This document shows, piece after piece, positions 57,330-64,000 of a stretch of 64,000 nucleotides of DNA (its first letter is position 1; every line of letters begins with the position of its first letter). The notes under the pieces are model-generated. The model ran no database searches and was not told the DNA's origin. It saw nothing but the letters and a program-made list of their open reading frames with translations. The position numbers were made by a program, and so were the translations under genes. This DNA is from Cynocephalus volans. Lineage: Eukaryota > Chordata > Mammalia > Dermoptera > Cynocephalidae. The stretch covers positions 27,681,382-27,745,381 of the forward strand of contig NC_084474.1 in the NCBI RefSeq assembly GCF_027409185.1, given 5' to 3'.

Positions 57330-58317
57330 GTCCTGATTAGTATACTAAATAGAATTGTTTACTCATCAGTTTCAAGGACTTGGAATCATTTGTGTGCACT
57401 TAAGAAGTCACTAACTCTTACTGTAATTAAAATTTGTCATCAAAAATCATAGCAAAAGTTTCCTACTAAATATGTATTATTAATAAGCCAATTAGGTACC
57501 CAGCGTCAGCTGATATAACACGTTATAGTTTGCAAAACACTTCCAACATGCATTGTATAATTTTATTCCACTCCTCAAAACTACCTTATGAAGTAGAATA
57601 AGATGGGCATTGTTATCACCTTCTTACATACAAAGACCCAAAATCTCAGAATGGGTATGGCTTTTCTAATGTTATACAACTAGGCAGTGGCATAGTTTGG
57701 ACTTGAACCCAGATATTCCAACTTCAAGTCCATGCTTTACTCTCTGTAAAAACTATATATGTACCAAATAACTTTTTAAGAACCTAAACTATTTGAGTTT
57801 TAAAATTCCAAATTCTTGCTTCTCTGGATATTCTGCTAGAGAAGGAGAAAGGAAGTAATGTTTGTTGAGCTAACATTTATATTTAAAATATGTTCTTTAA
57901 ATTTAAGCCTCTCCCTTGATTAAAATACCCCTTTAATTCTTTTATTTTTTCTTTTGCAGTGACTGTATAATTTCCATTAGAAAAGACTTCTTTATCTCTT
58001 CCTCGTTATAAATGCTCTTCTTTTTTTTTTTTTATCATCCTATAGTAGGACTCTGCATTTTTACTTTACAAATTGTGCTGATTTTTGCCAAATCTACCAT
58101 ACTTCTACCCTTTTTTCCTTTTCCGAATATGAAACCTATGCTCAGATCTCATAAATGTTTGGATCCTAGATGCTTTACACAATCATTAGTTCCTTTTATT
58201 CTCACAGTACATGAGGTAGGTATTATTATTATTATAAAAGGAATTGAATATTTCCTTAACCTATAAAGAATGAAAGAATATATTTGACTTTTGATCAAAA
58301 TGGAGAAAAGGTTGAAT
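57330..58317. other. Non-coding sequence with one MIR
   Basis: A MIR in antisense is seen at 57535-57745 (cttgaacccagatattccaa at 57702). The rest is AT-rich and unassigned. Confidence 0.5.
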
Positions 58318-58488
58318 TTTTTTTTTTTTTTTTTTTCTGACCGGTAAGGGGATCACAACCCTCGGCACGGTGTTGTCTGCACCACGCTCAGCCAGCGAGT
58401 GCACCGGCCATCCCTGTATAGGATTCGAACCCGCAGCCTCGGCGATACCAGCGCCACACTCTCCTGAGTGAGCCATGGGGCCGGCCCT
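58318..58488 (-). mobile_element. tRNA-derived SINE (antisense)
   Basis: A T run is followed by tgaccggtaaggggatcaca, two tRNA-like units and ccatggggccggccc. On the minus strand the B box is gggttcgaatcc (58420 region). Confidence 0.9.
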
Positions 58489-58621
58489 TATTTTTATTTC
58501 TTTAATGGTTATATATTTTTATTATGTAGATATTCTATAAGTTGTTTAGCAAACTGTTGTTAAACTCATAGTTGTTTCTAATATTTCTTTTTCTTTTCTT
58601 TTTTCTGTTTTTCTTTTTTCT

Positions 58622-59715
58622 TTTTTTAAAAAAATTTTACTTCTCAAAATACATTGTACTTGATTTCATGCCCCTTTACTCGTTCCTCTCCAACCCCCCC
58701 CCCCCCCCACATCGTATCTGTTCACTTGACTTAAATTGTTCAAGGAATTTTTGTGGTTATTCTGTCTTCTTCCCCCCTCCCTTTATTTGTTTGTATGTTT
58801 ATTTATTTATTTATTTTTAGCTCCCACAAATAAGTGAGAACATGTGGTATTTCTCTTTCTGGGCGTGACTTGTTTCACTTAATATAATTTTCTCTAAGTC
58901 CATCCACGTTTTTGTGAATGGTAGTATTTTGTTCTTTTTTATAGCAGAGTAGTATTCCATTATGCAGATGTACCACATTTTCTGTATTCAGTCATCAGAT
59001 GATGGACATTTGGGTTGGTTCCAGCTCTTGGCTATTGTAAATAGTGCTGCGATAAACATTGGAGTACAGGTATCCCTTCGGCATGATGATTTCCATTCCT
59101 CTGGGTATATTCCCAGCAGTGGGATAGCTGGGTCATATGGTAGATCTATCTGCAATTGTTTGAGGAACCTCCATACCATTTTTCATAAAAGCCTGCACCA
59201 TTTTGTAGCCCCACCAACAGTGTATGAGAGTTCCTTTTTCTCCGCAACCTCCCCAGCACTTATCATTCTCAGTCTTTTGGATGTTAGCCATCCTAACTGG
59301 GGTGAGATGGTATCTCAGTGTGGTTTTGATTTGCATTTCCCAAATGCTGAGTGATGTTGAGCATTTTTTCATGTGTCTGTTGGCCATTCATATATCTTCC
59401 TTTGAGAAATGCCTATTCAGCTCCTTTGCCCATTTTTAAATTGGGTTATTTGTTTTTTTGCTGTATAGTTGTTTGAGTTCCTTATATATTCTGCATATTA
59501 ATCCTTTATCAGATGTATATTTTGCAAATATTTTCTCCCATTTTGTTGGTTTTCTTTTTACTGTGTTGATTGTTTCTTTTGCTGTGCAGAAGCTTTTTAG
59601 TTTGATATAATCCCATTTGTTTATTTTACCTTTAGTTGCCTGTGCTTTTTGGGTTCTATACCCACTCCTACTTCCTGGAGTGTTTCCCCTATGTTTTCTT
59701 TGAGGAGTTTTATTA
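58622..59715 (-). mobile_element. 5'-truncated L1 3' end (antisense)
   Basis: An L1 3'UTR with a C-rich tract (58694-58710) is followed by the ORF2 C-terminal part. It contains the zinc-knuckle region on the minus strand, [18 protein letters not shown], with the last cysteine changed. It is similar to 40.2 and 56.5 kb. Confidence 0.85.
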
Positions 59716-59727
59716 TTATTTTCTCCA

Positions 59728-59825
59728 TTTTATTGTTAATGAACAAACTTAGAGAAGTTACCTAACTTGCTGAAGCCCTCACAACTAGTGAATACTAGTG
59801 CCGTGATTGGATCCCAGGTATTTTC
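59728..59825 (-). mobile_element. MIR SINE fragment (antisense)
   Basis: The words ccattttattgttaatgaac and aagttacctaacttgctgaa match the reverse of a MIR core. Confidence 0.6.
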
Positions 59826-59875
59826 CTGCTGCAAACTACTGCGTCCCTGGCAGGCATGACTGAAATTCTTTTTAC

Positions 59876-59976
59876 CTGTTATGTTCCTGGAAGCAGTTTT
59901 TCTCATATGTCTGAGCAGCTGTAAATGCACTTCTTGGTTCCTATCCCATAAAACTAATTCCATCTCAGGGTCATTC
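59876..59976 (-). CDS. Weak candidate exon of an unidentified minus-strand gene
   Basis: A good donor cag|gtaaaaag is read at 59868-59878 on the minus strand. Upstream, an open segment of about 34 codons reads NDPEMELVLWDRNQEVHLQL then LRHMRKTASRNIT. The acceptor side (ctgtgcag) has only a weak pyrimidine tract. No known domain is seen. It lies beside a MIR on the same strand as the better candidate at 41.1 kb. Chance is a serious alternative. Confidence 0.2.
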
Positions 59977-59989
59977 TGCACAGCTTGAC

Positions 59990-60540
59990 TTCCACATAAA
60001 AATTAACTTTTAAGAGGTTTATTTTAGCTTGATAGCCATCTCTTCACTGATTTAGAAAGCAGGTATCCTGAGTGCAATTTCCTTTTTATAAATGAATACA
60101 TTACCCTACTCTTCTGTGAGTTCATTCTTATAGAGTATCACATTTGCATTATCATTCCAGACTAGATGAGGGCATACTGACCTACAGTTCTTAAACCTTC
60201 CTGGTCTCCAAATTTACACAAACAACTGGATCTGGGCATTTATGGGATCTGAACGTCGACTTTTTTTCTCTTTTGAAGAAAAGTAAAAGAAAAGAGAAGT
60301 GGAAAGTACATGGCAAAGATAGACACAAATAGCTTTTGGAATCGAAGAAAAGATTTGTAGAAAAAGATGAAAGAAGCTAAATTTCCACCATATAGACAAA
60401 GATGACCAAGTGGGGATTTTTTTAGTTGCAGGACTGATGTTAAAAAGAAATTCTGCTAAGGAGAGAATGAGCTGAAAGGTGGTTTAGTGCTTTTAATGTA
60501 AAGCATGTATGCAAATGCTGAAATGCTGTGTAATCACGGG
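59990..60540. other. Non-coding, unassigned sequence
   Basis: No gene or repeat was recognised. Confidence 0.4.
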
Positions 60541-60720
60541 GATATTCTTATTAATATTCTTAATAATATTACTGGATAACCCCTACTAAGTATTACTGTG
60601 TGCTAGACAGTTAACTCATTTAATCCTCAGAAAAAACCTGTTAGTAAGATACACTTGTTATCACTGTTTTATAAATGAGGTTTAGAGAGGTTAATAACTT
60701 AAAGAACTGGTAAGTAGTGG
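60541..60720 (-). mobile_element. MIR SINE fragment (antisense)
   Basis: The words taatcctcagaaaaaacctg (60620) and tttataaatgaggtttagag (60668) match an inverted MIR. Confidence 0.6.
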
Positions 60721-60739
60721 AACTGATACATAAACCCTT

Positions 60740-60901
60740 AATAGCACTTATCATGATCTGTAATTATTTACCTGTTTACTGTCTATCTCCCCCATCAGAA
60801 TGTGATCCCCATGAGGGAAAAACAATGTCTGTCTCTTCACTGCTGTATCCCCAGTGCATGAGTCAGGGCCTGACACTTAGAGTTTGTTCAACAGATATTA
60901 G
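60740..60901 (+). mobile_element. L2 LINE 3' end
   Basis: The words cagaatgtgatccccatgag (60796) and cactgctgtatccccagtgc (60838) match the L2 3'UTR. A run of about 20 A and a GAGT-type repeat follow at 60902-60945. Confidence 0.75.
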
Positions 60902-61553
60902 TAAAAAAAAAAAAAAAAAAAAAGAATGAGTGAGTGAATGAGTGAATAAAATTCAGTCTAACCCCAGACCATACTATAATCCTTTTGCAATAATGGATTT
61001 CTAATAAAAAATTTTTGATTGGTTTGTCATGTCTTCCTTCAAACACCTATATACAATTTTCCTGAAGCATTAGTAGATTCAGGGGGGAGGATTAGCTAAT
61101 CAATAGAGGATCCCCCCCACCTCCCTCCCCTAATAATGAGCTTATCTCCATTTGAAGATGATGAAAAGAAAATTTAGTATGTAACCAATTTGAGTCAATT
61201 ATGGTTTCTCAGAATTATAATTTATAGAAATTGTCCTTTATAACTTTTGTGGAATTCATGTGAATGAACAAGTGACAAAGTGTCATAGCAATGACCAAGA
61301 CAGATCCAGTCCTTGCATACATAGAGCTTATTGTTTATTTAATAGTTTTGACATTTATGTTACATCCTCATTAAATTTTGGATTTAACATTATACAGGAC
61401 ATATTATTTTCCAAAAATATTTTGAGTATCAAAAATGAAAGGCAAAATATGAGTACATGTTACTCTCTGAGGGTTGAGATTTATTAGATAGCAAACAACT
61501 TGTAAGCAATGTGAAGTGTCTTGTAGAAGGTACGGCCCCCCCAACCCCCATTC

Positions 61554-61690
61554 CAGTGGTTTTCAACTCTGGCTGTGCATGAGAAATATCTGGGGAGTTT
61601 TTAAAAACACAGGTGCTCAAGGCATACCTCAGACCAATTACATCTGAATCTGTGGGGCTGGGCACTGGCATATATATTTTAAAAAATGCA
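61554..61690. mobile_element. hAT MITE (MER3/MER5-like)
   Basis: A cagtggttttcaactctggc terminus and internal ctcagaccaattacatctga, with a near-palindromic layout. The right terminus is decayed. Confidence 0.6.
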
Positions 61691-61889
61691 ACAGTTTAGT
61701 TATTTTTACTATGACATGGGTTTGAATCCTTTTACTGTGAATTTCCTTCTCAATGTACTTCCTTTTTTTCTATATCCTTTCTAATGCTTGGTGCCCCCAA
61801 AAGAACATAGAAATCAATATATGGTCTCAATTATATAAAGCAGAGGACTTTTAACAAACTTCTTTCCCTTTTAATCTTCTTTTAAAGAT

Positions 61890-62400
61890 GATATATTTCT
61901 TTAAATATGATCTAAAATTTAAAAACTATTACATAATACTTAAGACATACAAGAAGATATAAAGAATAATGCAATGGATAATCATCGACTCACCACCAGA
62001 TTTAAGATACAGAATATTACAAAGTATAGTCAAAATGCCCTGTGTACCTCCCCCAAATGCACTTGCTCTCCCAAGTAGCCCTGTATTTCTAGTATGTACG
62101 TATGTATTTCTAAGCAATGTGGAGTATCATTTTGCATTTAAAAATTTTGAAACTATGTAAATGTTGTCATATACATATATTCTTTTGCAACTTTCTGTTA
62201 TGTTTTAGAAATTTGACTATGTTGGTTTGTGAAGCTTTAGTTCATTCATTTTCACCGCTACATTATGTTCCATTGAAATAACTATATCAGTATTTATTCT
62301 TTCTTTGTTGATGGACATTTAGGTTGTTTCCATTTATTTTAATGTAGCCCAAATTCATATTAGCTTTTGAATAATAAACTCACACTGTTGATTATTTTAT
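61890..62400 (-). mobile_element. Old L1 3' fragment (antisense)
   Basis: The word tgatggacatttaggttgtt (62310) and neighbouring sequence match an old L1 ORF2 end. Strongly decayed. Confidence 0.5.
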
Positions 62401-63801
62401 ACATGTACTGCTGTAATCTATGATTTCTCCATTCTGCTGCAATTAAAATATGAAAATTTTAATGCAAGGCTTTATATTTTGTGCCAATTACATTTCATAT
62501 TGTTTAAATTCCTGAGATAGATTTTTTATTTAAAAAATCTATCTTGTTAGCTTTACCTAATTTTTTAGTTTGGTGAAGTGTTTATTGAATTGTATTTTTG
62601 TCACCTGGCATTTTAACTACCAGGAGAAGGTATAATAAATCCTTCTACATATTCACATAAACCATTTGATAGGAATTATGTAGAGTATCTGGCCAGCACC
62701 CCCCCCCCCCCAAAAGGAATTATGTGCAGTAGAACAAGACCTGGTACACAATGAAGTAGAGTTTATATTTTTCCATACTATAGTTTGAATTTGCCATGGA
62801 TCAAAGAAAAAATAGTGAATTTCTGGTTTAGAACTAGAGCCAAAACTTATATGCTACTTTAAATCACTGCAGATTCAAGAAAGATTTTTAGACTAACAAT
62901 TGTACTTTGCATTCTCTCCCAAGTACCACCATTGACTCACAGAACTGGATTAGTTGATCAGATGAACGAGTGAGAAATTAGGAATACACAGTAAAGATAA
63001 AATCACACCAGAGTTTTTCACCTGAGAGTTAATCCTAATATGATCACATCAATTTTTTTTTTCTTTAACTGCTTCTGTGGTTGGAATTTAAGGGTCTTAC
63101 ATCTGTCCACCACAAGGAGGAGCTATGGCCTAATAAGGAAGTGGTTTGCTTGTGATTGAGAGTGGCAGCTCAAAGATATTTTAGAAAAGAGGCCATAGGT
63201 TGCAAAAGTCTTTCTCAAACATGACATTTATATAAGAAATTTTAAGTGTGTAAGCCAGCCTTTATTTTCAAAGGGAAAATAAGACAATTATGTATAATTC
63301 AAATTCCTTCCACTAAGAAAAAAATGAGTTTGCTTTTCTTTTTCAATTGGTTAACTATTTGGAACAGATCAAATGGCTAATTTTTTAATTCTTCAACCAG
63401 AACCACGGGCTGTAGAATGAAAAGGAATTTCAACATCATCGGTTTACTTTGCTTTCAGGCATTCAGATATTAAGGTTTTAAGAAATATAGTATGGACTTG
63501 GTAGTCATCTATTGAATGAATGAATTAATGACTATAAAAACCTATAGGCCAGCCAGGTTAATTAATTTGACCAAGGCAAACAAGTAGTCAGTCAATGGGG
63601 TCAGGATCTGGGAAGAGGAGAGATCACACCAAATCCCAGGTTTCTACTTCCTTGGACTGTACTTCTTACACGAAATCACGCTGTCCCTCCTGCATTCCTG
63701 CTTAAATAAAGCCTACATATAAGTTGAGTAACTATTTTTAGTCATAGTTCAAACATACAGTAGTTTATCTTGGGGCATGTCCCAGCCACTGTACATATAC
63801 A
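62401..63801. other. Non-coding sequence, mostly unassigned
   Basis: It contains a short direct-repeat and C-run feature at 62671-62730 and a possible antisense MIR around 63450-63640. There are no coding or RNA genes that I can support. Confidence 0.45.
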
Positions 63802-63876
63802 GGGGTACTTCAAAAAGTTCATGGAAAAATGGAATTAAAAGGTAATGTGAGTCTTTCCATGAATTTTTTGAAGTAC
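63802..63876. mobile_element. Palindromic mariner-like MITE
   Basis: The arms ggggtacttcaaaaagttca and tgaattttttgaagtac pair as inverted repeats over a 75-bp element. Confidence 0.85.
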
Positions 63877-64000
63877 TGAGGCTGGCATGATCCATTGTTT
63901 TGGGGGACTGTAGAGAAGATTCCTACATTAGATGTAATTTCAGAATAGATCATCTCAAACATTCTTTTCAATCCTAATATGTTCATTTATTTTATTTCAT

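Noticed and set aside
57930-57965. Strong pyrimidine tract plus cag acceptor on the plus strand
   Set aside because: The following sequence has stops in all frames within a short distance and no donor of note.

Overview
This window is mammalian nuclear DNA. It contains no intact protein-coding gene that I can recognise and is built mostly of layered transposable elements. MIR, L2, MaLR LTRs, Charlie and Tigger relics, and many LINE-1 (L1) copies place it in a placental mammal. Four copies of a tRNA-derived SINE with a two-part tRNA-like body, together with L1 3' ends close to the L1MA lineage, resemble what I remember of colugo (Dermoptera) CYN-type SINEs. That lineage call is an inference and not proven here.

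Layout. 1-4 kb holds pieces of several L1s. 4-9.5 kb is a Charlie (hAT) transposon split by an ERV-L-like provirus on the minus strand (LTR, integrase, RNase H, partial reverse transcriptase, protease active site). 9.5-22.3 kb is one old antisense L1 broken by successive insertions: a mariner MITE (itself interrupted), an MLT1 LTR (itself interrupted by a MaLR LTR), a nearly full-length younger L1 (13.0-20.0 kb) with a 16-bp target-site duplication, a GC-rich insert and another MaLR LTR. 22.3-31.2 kb holds a composite L1-derived element, a processed ZNF131 pseudogene (minus strand), and a second old antisense L1 with LTR and SINE insertions. 31.2-37.4 kb has a DNAJC9 processed pseudogene inside a MIR, a very short retro-inserted mRNA tail, and another composite element. 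37.5-51.5 kb has an antisense L1, a truncated L1 3' end, a candidate coding exon (minus strand, 41141-41239), a composite element with a 15-bp duplication, and a sense L1 whose inter-ORF region carries a further composite element, itself carrying a solo LTR. 51.5-64 kb is mainly single-copy intron-like or intergenic DNA with scattered SINEs, MITEs, MIR, L2 and L1 fragments.

The most notable pattern is a family of non-autonomous composite retroelements. Each joins an L1 5'UTR head, without L1 coding frames, to a GC-rich variable middle and a separate A-rich tail, and at least two copies have target-site duplications. They resemble SVA/LAVA-type elements in logic but not in sequence. The second point of interest is the 99-bp candidate exon. 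It may show that the whole region is intronic to an unrecognised minus-strand host gene.
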